DNA of 64,000 nt from Gulosibacter sp. 10. Its GTDB lineage: Bacteria > Actinomycetota > Actinomycetes > Actinomycetales > Microbacteriaceae. Shown piece after piece: positions 51,978-59,690 of this stretch (the stretch's first letter is position 1; every line of letters begins with the position of its first letter). The translations under genes and the position numbers were made by a program. The stretch spans positions 45,554 through 109,553 of the forward strand of contig NZ_FUIC01000035.1 of assembly GCF_900163695.1 (NCBI RefSeq), given 5' to 3'. Under the pieces are notes generated by a model. It was not told the DNA's origin, did not search any database, and worked only from the letters and a program-made list of their open reading frames with translations.

Positions 51978-52648
51978 GGGGCGCCGCGATCCGGGTCGTG
52001 CGCCGCCGCGAGGTGCGCGTCGAGCGCCGCGGCGAAGCCCGCCGCATCCCCGTCGGCGAGGAGCCGGGCCAGGGCCTCGTGGTCGTCGAGCAGGCCGGCC
52101 AGCACCTCCGCGCGGTCGGATGCGGCCGCGTGCGTGAGCCGCGCGAAGCGGGGTGCGAGCGTGCCGCACAGCTCGTCGACCACGGCATTGCCGAGGCTCT
52201 GGATGATGCGGGCGTGGAAGGCGTAGTCGGCGCTCGCGAAGGCGAGCAGGTCGTCGTCCCCCACGGCGGCGCGCTGGCGCTCGAGCTCGGCCTCCAGCCC
52301 CTCGGCGAGGATGCGCTGACCGCCCGCGTCCCGGGCGATGGCCTCGGCGGATGCGCGCTCGAGCATCGCGCGCAGGGCCATGAGGTCGCGGCGCTCGGCG
52401 GGGGTGACGGCGGTGACGACCGCGCCCTTCTTCGGCGCGATGCGCACGAGGCCCCAGGCCTCGAGCTGGAGCATCGCCTCGCGCGCCGGCGTGCGGCTCG
52501 CGCCCTCGCGCTTGGCGATCTCCGCCTCGGTCAGCAGGGCTCCGGGCGGATGCGCGCCCTCGACGATGCGCCGGGCCTCGGCGGCGGCGATGCGCACGGC
52601 GATGGGGGATGCATCCGTTCGTTCCCAGGGGAGCTCGTAGGCGGACAT
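51974..52648 (-). CDS. GntR-family regulator, FadR subfamily
   Basis: The 224-residue protein has an N-terminal winged helix (LLTEAEIAKREGASRTPAREAMLQLEAWGLV, about residues 38-68) and an all-helical FCD ligand domain with the metal-site pattern (D..FHARI, about residue 143). It should repress itself and the coupled MFS gene from a palindrome at 52669-52689, about 21 bases before its ATG. The ligand is unknown. Confidence 0.88.
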   Translation of the reverse strand: MSAYELPWERTDASPIAVRIAAAEARRIVEGAHPPGALLTEAEIAKREGASRTPAREAMLQLEAWGLVRIAPKKGAVVTAVTPAERRDLMALRAMLERASAEAIARDAGGQRILAEGLEAELERQRAAVGDDDLLAFASADYAFHARIIQSLGNAVVDELCGTLAPRFARLTHAAASDRAEVLAGLLDDHEALARLLADGDAAGFAAALDAHLAAAHDPDRGAP

Positions 52649-52668
52649 GGGAGCAGCATACGCTCATC

Positions 52669-52689
52669 CATGCATTGATGCATGCATCA
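52669..52689. promoter_or_regulatory. Probable FadR-type operator
   Basis: CATGCAT-TG-ATGCATG (52669-52684) overlaps TGATGCATGCATCA (52676-52689), two perfect nested palindromes. They lie just upstream of the FadR-type gene and downstream of the divergent epimerase promoter region, a natural place for autoregulation. Confidence 0.65.
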
Positions 52690-52740
52690 CTGTCGCGCCG
52701 TTCTGCGGGCCCGCGCAGTCTCGGCGCATAGGGTCGCCCC

Positions 52741-53649
52741 ATGACCGACGACACCGACCGCATCATCATCTCCGGCTCTTCCGGCCTCATCGGCGGCGCG
52801 CTCGTCGAGTCGCTCCGCTCGGACGGCATCCGGGTCGCCCGCCTCGTGCGCCGCGCGCCCCGCTCCGCCGACGAGATCGAGTGGCACCCCGGCGAGCAGC
52901 CGCTCGACCCGGCCGTGATCGCCGGCGCGCGGGCGGTCGTGAACTTCAACGGGGCGAGCATCGGCAAGCTGCCGTGGACGCGGCGCTATCGCGATGTGCT
53001 GCGCAGCTCGCGCCTGCTGCCCACGCGCGCCCTCGCGAGCGCGATCCGGCGGCTCGGCGCGGAGGCGCCCGCCCTCGTCTCGGCCTCCGCCGTCGGGTTC
53101 TACGGCGACCGCCCGGGCGAGCTGCTCACCGAGTCGAGCGACCGGGGCGACTCCTTCCTCGCGCTGCTGAGCGCGGCGTGGGAGCGCGAGGCGCTGCTCG
53201 CGGGCCCGGATGCGCGGGTCGCGCTGCTGCGCACCGCCCCGCTCCTCCACCCCGAGGGCGTGCTCAAGCCGATGGTCGCGCTCACCCGATTCGGGCTCAG
53301 CGGGCCGCTCGGCACCGGTCGGCAGATCTGGCCGTGGATCTCGCTCGACGACGAGGTGCGGGCCATCCGGCACATCATCGACCACGGCCTCGAGGGGCCG
53401 GTGAACCTCAGCGGCCCCGAGCCCGCGAGCGCGAACGAGATCGGCCGCACGCTCGCGGATCGCCTGCACCGCCCGTTCCTGCTGCCGGCGCCGGCCTGGG
53501 CGCTCCGGCTGGGATTGAGCGCGGATGCGGCCGATTCGCTGCTGCTCTCGGATGCGCGGGTGCAGCCGAAGGCGCTCCTCGATTCCGGATTCGAGTTCTC
53601 GCATCCGACCGCGCAGGCCGCGATCGACGCCTCCCTGCAGGACGGCTGA
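52741..53649 (+). CDS. TIGR01777-family epimerase (YfcH/SulA-like)
   Basis: The 302-residue SDR-like protein opens with the nucleotide loop ISGSSGLIGGALVESLRSDG and has VVNFNGASIGKLPW, VSASAVGFYGDR and FGLSGPLGTGRQIWPWISLDD, all hallmarks of TIGR01777. The DUF1731-like C-terminus (PAWALRLGLSADAADSLLLS) is also present. The reaction is unknown. It is divergent from the FadR-type gene. Confidence 0.9.
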   Translation: MTDDTDRIIISGSSGLIGGALVESLRSDGIRVARLVRRAPRSADEIEWHPGEQPLDPAVIAGARAVVNFNGASIGKLPWTRRYRDVLRSSRLLPTRALASAIRRLGAEAPALVSASAVGFYGDRPGELLTESSDRGDSFLALLSAAWEREALLAGPDARVALLRTAPLLHPEGVLKPMVALTRFGLSGPLGTGRQIWPWISLDDEVRAIRHIIDHGLEGPVNLSGPEPASANEIGRTLADRLHRPFLLPAPAWALRLGLSADAADSLLLSDARVQPKALLDSGFEFSHPTAQAAIDASLQDG

Positions 53650-53750
53650 GCGGGAAGTCAGTCGCCCCGGAACGAGTACATGGGCCACGGGATGCGGTGG
53701 GCGGTGCCCTCCGCTCGGCGGCCTTCGCGCCCAGTCGCTGACGCCGGCAG

Positions 53751-53856
53751 GTGCGATCATGCCCGAGTGCCGACGCCGCGAGCGCGGTCACGCCCGCACG
53801 CCGACACCGCCGGGCGCGATCACGCCCGGGTGCCGACGCCGATGAGCGTGGTCGCG
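53751..53856. repeat. Degenerate tandem repeats, ~30-34 bp unit
   Basis: Three and a part units of the form GCGATCACGCCCGGGTGCCG + ACGCCG...GAGC run head to tail at 53751-53783, 53784-53813 and 53814-53847, with a fourth partial copy. The last copies form the 3' end of the methyltransferase gene (stop at 53820), so unit number could change its C-terminus. Confidence 0.7.
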
Positions 53857-54617
53857 TCCAACGCCTCGACGCCGTCCTCCCGGAACGAGCGCAGGTATTC
53901 GACGCGCACCCGGTCGATCTGCGCGTCGTCGAGGCCGTTCAACGCCGCGACGAACCCGGACCCGGTGACCACGAGCCATGCGATCTCCTCGGAGACCGGC
54001 AGCGTCAGCGGGGCCTCCGTCACCCGGACCTGCTCGAGGCCCAGCTCCCGCAGCCAGTCGGCGAACGCGTCGGGCTCGTCCACCCGGTCGACGAGGTGCC
54101 CGGACCGCTCCCCCGCGGCGATTCCCGTGACCCGCTCGAGCGCGCCCTGCAGGCGCCGCCCGGCGTCGACCATCGCACCGCGGCGCCAGATGGTGAAGCA
54201 CACCCGCCCTCCCCGGCGGGCGCGGGCGATCAGGTGGCGGGCCCCCGCCGCCATGTCGGGGAGGAAGAAGACGCCGAGCACGCACTGCACGAGGTCGTAG
54301 TCGCCGGCCTCCCAGGTGGTGATGTCGGCGCGGTGCGCGCGCAGCGAGGGAAGGTGCGCGCCGTTTCCCCGCAGGCGCTCGAGCAGGGGCTCCGAGACGT
54401 CGACGGCATCCACGGCGCCGTCCCGGCCGACGCGCTCCGCCGCCGGGATCGCCGAGGCGCCCGTGCCGCAGCAAGCGTCGAGCACCCGCTCGCCGGTCCG
54501 CGGCTCGGTGCGCCGCACCGTCTCCCGCCCGATGGGCTGCCAGAGATGCCGCCCCAGGCGGTCGAAGTCCCGCGCCGCCTGGTCGAAGCCCCGGTCCTCG
54601 TCCTCCCGCTGCGCCAT
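53820..54617 (-). CDS. Class I SAM-dependent methyltransferase behind Zur-like box 3
   Basis: The 265-residue protein has the SAM motif VLDACCGTGASAIPAAERVG (about residue 45), DVSEPLLERLR (motif II) and a YDLVQCVLGVFFLPD (motif IV region), like small-molecule UbiE-type methylases. The substrate is unknown. AAAGGCGG precedes the ATG at 54617. The best palindrome of the Zur-like set (54650-54666) lies 33 bases upstream, so it is probably made when zinc is short. Its last codons fall in a tandem repeat. Confidence 0.82.
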   Translation of the reverse strand: MAQREDEDRGFDQAARDFDRLGRHLWQPIGRETVRRTEPRTGERVLDACCGTGASAIPAAERVGRDGAVDAVDVSEPLLERLRGNGAHLPSLRAHRADITTWEAGDYDLVQCVLGVFFLPDMAAGARHLIARARRGGRVCFTIWRRGAMVDAGRRLQGALERVTGIAAGERSGHLVDRVDEPDAFADWLRELGLEQVRVTEAPLTLPVSEEIAWLVVTGSGFVAALNGLDDAQIDRVRVEYLRSFREDGVEALDATTLIGVGTRA

Positions 54618-54649
54618 GGCCCCGCCTTTTCTCCCTCGCCATCTCAAAA

Positions 54650-54666
54650 TTGATAACCATTATCAA
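54650..54666. promoter_or_regulatory. Zur-like box 3 (perfect palindrome)
   Basis: TTGATAACCATTATCAA has two exact seven-base arms around three bases and sits just before the methyltransferase gene. It is the most regular member of the four-site set and defines the motif used here. Confidence 0.78.
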
Positions 54667-54703
54667 CTACAACCCTGATGATCGACCCCGCATCCCCCCT
54701 CAC

Positions 54704-54762
54704 GAACTTGGCGCCCTTCTGTGGCCTTCCCCCTCCCTGCATGACGATCTCCCGCCAAGTTC
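54704..54762. repeat. Type B palindrome, copy 3
   Basis: GAACTTGGCG (54704-54713) is exactly inverted at 54753-54762 with a 39-base centre. The arm word is the same as at 10543 and in the 1317-1545 cluster. It lies in the 262-base region between the divergent methyltransferase and acetyltransferase genes. Confidence 0.6.
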
Positions 54763-54879
54763 TGCACTGGGCGAGGGCGAGCCGGGTCTGCTGCGCCCCG
54801 ACGCCGTCGGTTCGCAACGCTGGCCTCTCGCACCGCCGTCGGCGAAGATGGGGATGCAACCGCATCGATAGGAGCACCG

Positions 54880-55344
54880 ATGGCCAGTTCCGCCCCCATC
54901 TCCGTCCGCCCCCTCGACCCCTCGGATGCCGACCGCTGGCGCGAGCTCTTCAAGGCCTACCGGGAGTTCTACCGGCTGCAGGAATCGGCGGAGGTCGAAT
55001 CCCGCGTATGGGGATGGCTCGTCGATCCGGACCACGAGTCGGAGGGGCTCGTCGCCGAGGACGACGGCCGCATCGTCGCGATCGCCCACTACCGCCGCTT
55101 CGCCCGCCCCTCCACCGGCACGGTCGGCATCTGGCTCGACGACCTCTTCACCGACCCGCAGATCCGGGGCAAGGGCGCGGGCCGCGCCCTGATCGAGCGG
55201 CTGCAGCGGATCGCCGCGCTCGAGGGCCGCTCGGTCGTGCGCTGGATCACCGCCGAGGACAACCGGCAGGCGCAGGCCCTGTACGACACGCTCGCAACGC
55301 GCACCGACTGGGTCACCTACGACGCGAAACCGGCCGAGGCCTGA
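54880..55344 (+). CDS. GNAT-family N-acetyltransferase
   Basis: The 154-residue protein has the GNAT fold, with the acetyl-CoA loop IRGKGAGRALIERLQ (about residue 97) after a strand WLDDLFTDP, and the late RWITAEDNRQAQALYDTL. It transfers an acetyl group to an unknown amine in the cytosol. RIVAIAHYRRF is the middle strand. AGGAG lies upstream of the ATG. Confidence 0.88.
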   Translation: MASSAPISVRPLDPSDADRWRELFKAYREFYRLQESAEVESRVWGWLVDPDHESEGLVAEDDGRIVAIAHYRRFARPSTGTVGIWLDDLFTDPQIRGKGAGRALIERLQRIAALEGRSVVRWITAEDNRQAQALYDTLATRTDWVTYDAKPAEA

Positions 55345-55428
55345 CCGCGGCGGCGAAACCTCCCGTCCACCTCCGCCCCAGCTCCGCCCGACACAGCCCG
55401 CACAGCAACGCAGGACTTGCACCGTCGC

Positions 55429-55472
55429 CTACTCAGCGTTACAGTGTACCCGTACCAAGCAATATTGAGTAG
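55429..55472 (+). promoter_or_regulatory. Probable PadR operator-promoter
   Basis: CTACTCA (55429-55435) is inverted as TGAGTAG (55466-55472) across 30 bases that hold GTAC repeats and a TATTGA-like -10. It lies just before the PadR gene, the normal place for PadR autoregulation. Confidence 0.55.
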
Positions 55473-55486
55473 TAAAGGCGGGCGGA

Positions 55487-55819
55487 TTGGCGCGACAGAT
55501 GACCGAGATGCGCAAGGGCGTGCTGGAAGGCGCCGTGCTCGCGATCATCGCCGAGCATCCCACCTACGGCTACGAGATCCGCTCCCGGCTGCACGGGCTC
55601 GGCTTCGAGGACATCGCCGAGGGCACCGTCTACGCGCTGCTGGTGCGAGTCGAGCAGCGCGGGCTCGTCGACGTCGACAAGGTCCCCTCCGAGAAGGGCC
55701 CGCCCCGCAAGGTGTACGCCCTCAACGGCGCCGGCGAGGAGCAGCTCGCCGCGTTCTGGTCCGACTGGGACCTGCTCGCCGACCGCCTCGACCGACTCCG
55801 AGAAGGAACCGCACGATGA
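55487..55819 (+). CDS. PadR-family transcriptional regulator
   Basis: The 110-residue protein is a small PadR repressor: MTEMRKGVLEGAVLAII, then HPTYGYEIRSRL, GTVYALLVRVEQRGLVD and the wing KVYALNGAGEEQL. It binds palindromes and is released by an unknown signal. The start is TTG at 55487 or ATG at 55499. It is coupled by ATGA overlap to a DUF1048 gene, a common pair. Confidence 0.92.
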   Translation: MARQMTEMRKGVLEGAVLAIIAEHPTYGYEIRSRLHGLGFEDIAEGTVYALLVRVEQRGLVDVDKVPSEKGPPRKVYALNGAGEEQLAAFWSDWDLLADRLDRLREGTAR

Positions 55820-56172
55820 ACAGCATCCTCGAAACCGTCACCGGCAGCCTCGGCGAGAAGCGCCGCTGGCGCGAAGCGCAGGCGCGCATCAAGGCCCTGC
55901 CCGCCGACTACCGAGCGGCCGCGCAGGCCGTGGAGCGATACCTCATGCACTTCGGCGTCGTCTCGAAGGGCGACGTGCTCGTGCAGATGACCGACGACCT
56001 GGCCTCGCTCTTCGAGCAGGCCGCGGCGGACGCCACGCCCATCCGCTCGGTCGTGGGCGAGGACCCCGTCGGGTTCGCCGAGGACTTCCTCGCCAACTAC
56101 GCCGACGGCCAGTGGATCGCCAAGGAGCGCCGTCGCCTCGTGACGGCCATCGACGCCCTGGCCGAGCGCTGA
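55816..56172 (+). CDS. DUF1048 protein, partner of PadR
   Basis: The 118-residue helical protein fits DUF1048, which is found beside PadR regulators: KRRWREAQARIKALPADYRAAAQAVERYLM, then the amphipathic C-terminus WIAKERRRLVTAIDAL. Its role is not established. Its start overlaps the PadR stop. Confidence 0.85.
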   Translation: MNSILETVTGSLGEKRRWREAQARIKALPADYRAAAQAVERYLMHFGVVSKGDVLVQMTDDLASLFEQAAADATPIRSVVGEDPVGFAEDFLANYADGQWIAKERRRLVTAIDALAER

Positions 56173-56224
56173 TCCCGCGGCCCGGCATGCCGAGATCGCG
56201 GCCAGACCACCGCACCGACCCCGG

Positions 56225-57502
56225 CTACCCCGCGCCCAATCCGTCGATGGCCACCGTGCGCTGCGGCCAGGGGTCCTCGAACTCCTCGCCGTACCGCCAG
56301 GCGAGCACCTCGTCGTCGGTGCACAGGCAGGACTCCAGGAGCGCGAGGAAGGCCCGCGCATCAGCCTCCTCGCCGAGCAGCGTGATGCTGGTGCGCCGAT
56401 CGCCGAACACCGGGTCGATCGCCGCCACCTCCCGCTCGAGCGCGTCGATCTCGTGCGGCAGGAGCCGCCCCTCGTCGTGCTCGAGCACCCCGGCCTTCCA
56501 ATAGCCGAAGAAGCCGAGGTCGACCCCGCCGCCTGCCTGGTTCCAGAGCAGCACCTTGTCGTCCCGGCTCGGGATCCACGCCATCCCCTTGCTGCGATAG
56601 AGCGTCTGCGGCAAGGCGGTGGTGTACGCCTCCCAGAGCCGGATGGGATGGAACGGCCGCGGGGTGTCGAGCACGAGCGAGACGAGGTTCCCGGTCTCGG
56701 GATGCGCCGCATCCCGCTCCTCGATCTCCCGCCCGAGTCCGGCGACCCTCGAGCGATCGTAGGGACGCTTGCGAAGCACGTCATCGAGCCGGAGATTGCC
56801 GTAGTGGAGCCCCACGACCCCCGCGCCGGGGTTGAGCCGGTGCAGCTCGCGCGCGGTGCGCCGCACCTGCTCCGGGGTCAGCTTGTCGATCTTCGTGAGG
56901 TACACGTCGGAGGCGAACATCACCTGCTCGCCGATGAGCATCTCGATCCCCAGCGCCCCGCTCTCGAACTGGCGGCCGATTCGAGCCGCCAGCCCCGAGC
57001 CGCAGTCGAAGTCGTCGCGCAGCATGGCGGCGTCCACGAGCGAGAGGAAGCCGTGGAGCTCGAGCCGCCGATGCCGCGCGATGGCCTTGATCAAGGGCCA
57101 GGGCCGGGTGCTCCCCGAGGTCTCGATGAACAGGTGGTCGGGCTCGATGCGCTGCACCATCTCATCGGCGGCCTCGATGAGGGCCGGCAGCAGCGCGGCG
57201 CTGTGCACGCTGCCGCCGCTGATGCTGGCGAAGCTGCCCCGCTCGCGGCTCACCACCTCCGTCTCCTCGACGACGATGCCGTCCACGTCGAGCGAGCTCA
57301 TGTCGTTGACGATGACGCCGGGCCGCAGCCGGGGCGAGCGGCGCCACGCCTGCACGAGCAGGCTCTGCAGCAGCGTGGTCTTGCCCGAGCCGAGAAAGCC
57401 GTTGAGCACCGTCACCGGCACCGGCCGCTGCTCGGCGAGGTGGCGGGCGCGCTTCCGAGGGTCGCCGCTGCGCGCGGGGTTCGGTCTCCGCCCTTCGCTC
57501 AT
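56225..57502 (-). CDS. COG0523 (CobW-like) GTPase without the CxCC motif
   Basis: The 425-residue protein keeps the nucleotide site: GFLGSGKTT (35-43), the acidic INDMSS-like switch (about 66), FIETSGSTRP and TKIDKL (about 208). The GCxCC metal motif found in nearly all members after switch I is replaced by GGSVHS (about 96-101). A CobW_C domain follows (PFHPIRLWEAY and WIPSRDDKVLLWNQAG). It probably handles zinc or another metal for target proteins, but with an altered site. It is coupled (ATGA) behind class I aldolase under Zur-like box 4. Confidence 0.86.
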   Translation of the reverse strand: MSEGRRPNPARSGDPRKRARHLAEQRPVPVTVLNGFLGSGKTTLLQSLLVQAWRRSPRLRPGVIVNDMSSLDVDGIVVEETEVVSRERGSFASISGGSVHSAALLPALIEAADEMVQRIEPDHLFIETSGSTRPWPLIKAIARHRRLELHGFLSLVDAAMLRDDFDCGSGLAARIGRQFESGALGIEMLIGEQVMFASDVYLTKIDKLTPEQVRRTARELHRLNPGAGVVGLHYGNLRLDDVLRKRPYDRSRVAGLGREIEERDAAHPETGNLVSLVLDTPRPFHPIRLWEAYTTALPQTLYRSKGMAWIPSRDDKVLLWNQAGGGVDLGFFGYWKAGVLEHDEGRLLPHEIDALEREVAAIDPVFGDRRTSITLLGEEADARAFLALLESCLCTDDEVLAWRYGEEFEDPWPQRTVAIDGLGAG

Positions 57503-58392
57503 CGCGGCCCGACCGAGGCGCGGTGGATCGACTCGATCGATTCGTCGAGAACGCGATCGAACTCGTCCTGGCCCTGCCCCTCGTGGAGTCCGTCGAGCAG
57601 CGCCCTGCTGAAGCTCGCGATGAGCCCCGGATTGCGGGAGAGCCGCTCGTTCGCCTGCTCGCGCGAGTACCCGCCCGAGAGCGCGACGACCCGGGCGACG
57701 TTCGGATGCGCGATCAGGTCGCCGTAGAACCCGTCCCGCTCGGGGATGCTCAGCTTGAGCGCGATTCTCCTCTCGCCGAGCCCGGCGAGAGAGGCGAGGA
57801 TCTCCTCCCGCAGCAGCGCCTCGATCTCGGCGCGGTCCGGGGCGGTGATGTCCACCTCCGGCTCGAGGATCGGCATCAGCCCCGCGGCGAGCACGCGTTC
57901 TCCCAGCTCGAACTGCTGCTCGACGATCCTCCGGATGCCCGCGCGGTCGGCGCGATGGATGACGGAGCGCTCCTTCGTGCCGAAGACGCCGCGCTCCGCC
58001 GCCCGCGCCAGCGTGTCCTCGAGGCCGGGGATCTCGCGCATCGGCCGCACGCCGTCGCGCTCCTCCTCCACGCCGCGATCGATCTTCAGGAACGGCAGGA
58101 TGCCCTTCCCAGCCCAGAGGTAGTCGACGACGTCCCGCCCGTCCACGTTCCGGTCGAGCGTGCCCTCGAACAGGATGGCGCCGAGGATGCGGTCGCCGGT
58201 GAACGCCCGGCTCGTCATGACACGGGTTCGCGCCTCGTGGATGAGATCGAACATCGCCCCCTCGTCGGCGTACCGGGTCTCGTCGACGCCGTACTGCCGG
58301 AGCGCCTTCGGCGTGCTGCCGCCGCTCTGGTCCAGCGCCGCGATGAATCCCCATCCCGTCTCGAACCGCTCGAGTCGCCGAGCATCGACCAT
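57499..58392 (-). CDS. fda: Class I fructose-bisphosphate aldolase (metal-free)
   Basis: The 297-residue enzyme splits or joins fructose-1,6-bisphosphate by a Schiff-base lysine, not a metal. Signs are the start RRLERFETGWGFIAALDQSGG, ILPFLKIDRGVEEE, LMPILEPEVDI and the Lys in RRIALKLSIPE (about residue 210). It matches the bacterial class I type of staphylococci. Most bacteria rely on the zinc-dependent class II enzyme, so this copy would keep glycolysis going in zinc shortage. AAGGGGG precedes the ATG, and box 4 lies 43 bases upstream. Confidence 0.92.
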   Translation of the reverse strand: MVDARRLERFETGWGFIAALDQSGGSTPKALRQYGVDETRYADEGAMFDLIHEARTRVMTSRAFTGDRILGAILFEGTLDRNVDGRDVVDYLWAGKGILPFLKIDRGVEEERDGVRPMREIPGLEDTLARAAERGVFGTKERSVIHRADRAGIRRIVEQQFELGERVLAAGLMPILEPEVDITAPDRAEIEALLREEILASLAGLGERRIALKLSIPERDGFYGDLIAHPNVARVVALSGGYSREQANERLSRNPGLIASFSRALLDGLHEGQGQDEFDRVLDESIESIHRASVGPR

Positions 58393-58434
58393 GGTGGCCC
58401 CCTTTTTCGTCGTCCGTGGTTTCGATCAGACTAA

Positions 58435-58451
58435 TTGATAATTATTCTCAA
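58435..58451. promoter_or_regulatory. Zur-like box 4
   Basis: TTGATAATTATTCTCAA differs from the TTGATAA-N3-TTATCAA form at one arm base. It lies before the class I aldolase/COG0523 pair and upstream of the divergent DinB gene at 58511. Confidence 0.78.
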
Positions 58452-58510
58452 CAGCAGGGAGGGTGCGCCCGCACCGACGACGGTCAGCCGCGAAGCCTAC
58501 CGTGGCGTCC

Positions 58511-59023
58511 ATGAACGCCATCGAGATCCTCATCGACCTGGCCCGGCGGCCGCAGGAGTCGGCCGAGATGCTCCGCGACTCGCTCACGCCCGAGCTGCTC
58601 GACGCGCATCCGCACCACGACAACTCGATCGCCTGGCTGCTGTGGCACGCCGCGCGCGAGCTCGACGAGCAGCTCTCCGCACTCTCGGGCGAGGAGGCGG
58701 TGTGGACCGCGCAGGGCTTCGACCGCCGCTTCGGCCTCGACCTCGACGAGCACGCGATGGGATACGGCGACACCGCCGAGCAGGCCCGCGCCGTGCGGGT
58801 CGACGACCCGGAGCTGCTGCTCGACCATCTCGGGGCCGTCGTCGACGCGCAGGTCGCCTACCTCGAGACGCTCGACGAGACCGCGCTCGGCGAGGTGATC
58901 GACGAGCAGTGGGATCCGCCGGTGACGCGCGCCTCCCGGCTCGTGAGCATCTCCGTCGACGCCGCCGAGCACGTGGGCCAGGCCGCCTACATCACCGGCA
59001 TGGGCGCGGCCGCGTTCGAATAG
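58511..59023 (+). CDS. DinB-like (DUF664) four-helix protein
   Basis: The 170-residue protein looks like a DinB/YfiT-like bundle with metal-ligand histidines: SIAWLLWHAARELDEQLSAL (about 40-60) and SVDAAEHVGQAAYITGM near the C-terminus. Members include thiol-dependent transferases, but most are uncharacterised. The ATG at 58511 was chosen. Its promoter region contains box 4, so zinc control is possible. Confidence 0.8.
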   Translation: MNAIEILIDLARRPQESAEMLRDSLTPELLDAHPHHDNSIAWLLWHAARELDEQLSALSGEEAVWTAQGFDRRFGLDLDEHAMGYGDTAEQARAVRVDDPELLLDHLGAVVDAQVAYLETLDETALGEVIDEQWDPPVTRASRLVSISVDAAEHVGQAAYITGMGAAAFE

Positions 59024-59089
59024 GGCCCGCAGCCGCGAGCGAGACAACTCGCGACCCGCAGATCTCAAAGGCGGATCAGCGCAATACTC

Positions 59090-59329
59090 CTATTCGAGAA
59101 GGCGGACGTATTGCGGACGCGCTTTCATCACGTGGATCAGCTCTTCCGTACCGTCATCCCACAACAGCACCACGGTCTCCAGGAGCCGGCTCTTCGTATC
59201 GAATCCGAGCCGCATGACCCGTTGCGGGTTCTCATCATCGAGCAGAATGGTGATGACAGACCGAGTCGCGGCTTCAATGCCATCCTCTGCCGCGATGCGA
59301 TGCTTGAGCGCCGAGCCTCGAACGATCAC
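59090..59329 (-). CDS. Toxin-like protein of TA module 1
   Basis: The 79-residue protein starts MIVRGSALKHRI and has ILLDDENPQRVMRLGFD and EELIHVMKARPQYVRLL. This matches small actinobacterial proteins paired with CopG/RHH antitoxins, and the related copy at 60383. The GTG at 59329 overlaps the antitoxin stop by four bases, giving the same N-terminus as the copy in module 2. Toxicity is inferred from pairing only. The G+C content here is lower than in most of the window. Confidence 0.7.
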   Translation of the reverse strand: MIVRGSALKHRIAAEDGIEAATRSVITILLDDENPQRVMRLGFDTKSRLLETVVLLWDDGTEELIHVMKARPQYVRLLE

Positions 59330-59595
59330 GCCGCGCGCGACCACTCGGCCAACGCTGCCCTGATCGCCTCGGAGCGGTTCAGGTGTTCGCGTTCTGCACG
59401 CTCCATCACCGCGGCGAGCTCTTCCGCCGTGAGCCGCACGGGGATCACTTGCGATGGCTCGGCACCACGCCCTGGCCGACCTCCAGCAACCCGCTTGCGG
59501 AGTTCCTCGACATCGTAGCCGGCCTCGGCTTCGGCGACCCAGGCATCGACTTCGGCTTCGCCGACCTCGCGCCCTTGGATGATCCGCTTACTCAT
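59326..59595 (-). CDS. RHH antitoxin-like protein of TA module 1
   Basis: The 89-residue protein has a polar N-terminal part and a C-terminal ribbon-helix-helix: VIPVRLTAEELAAVMERAER then HLNRSEAIRAALAEW. It should bind the toxin-like partner and a palindrome in its own promoter (59603-59613). The gene comes before the toxin-like gene here, the reverse of module 2. AGGGG precedes the ATG. Confidence 0.8.
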   Translation of the reverse strand: MSKRIIQGREVGEAEVDAWVAEAEAGYDVEELRKRVAGGRPGRGAEPSQVIPVRLTAEELAAVMERAEREHLNRSEAIRAALAEWSRAA

Positions 59596-59602
59596 ACCCC
59601 TA

Positions 59603-59613
59603 TCGTATTACGA
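59603..59613. promoter_or_regulatory. Palindrome before TA module 1
   Basis: TCGTATTACGA is a perfect 11-base palindrome eight bases before the antitoxin ATG, a likely site for autorepression by the RHH protein. Confidence 0.55.
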
Positions 59614-59690
59614 ATCCTTCGGACTTTGTTCGGCGGACGCGAAGCCCTTGCCGTCCGCTGAACGCCGCGAGCGGCCCTATGCTTATCGCC

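Noticed and set aside
29962..58451. The four palindromes as Fur, IdeR or Mnt boxes
   Set aside because: The sequence form alone would allow it, but the downstream genes (zinc-free L36, ZnuABC-like importer, metal-free aldolase, COG0523) point to zinc. Kept as an alternative in the test proposed.
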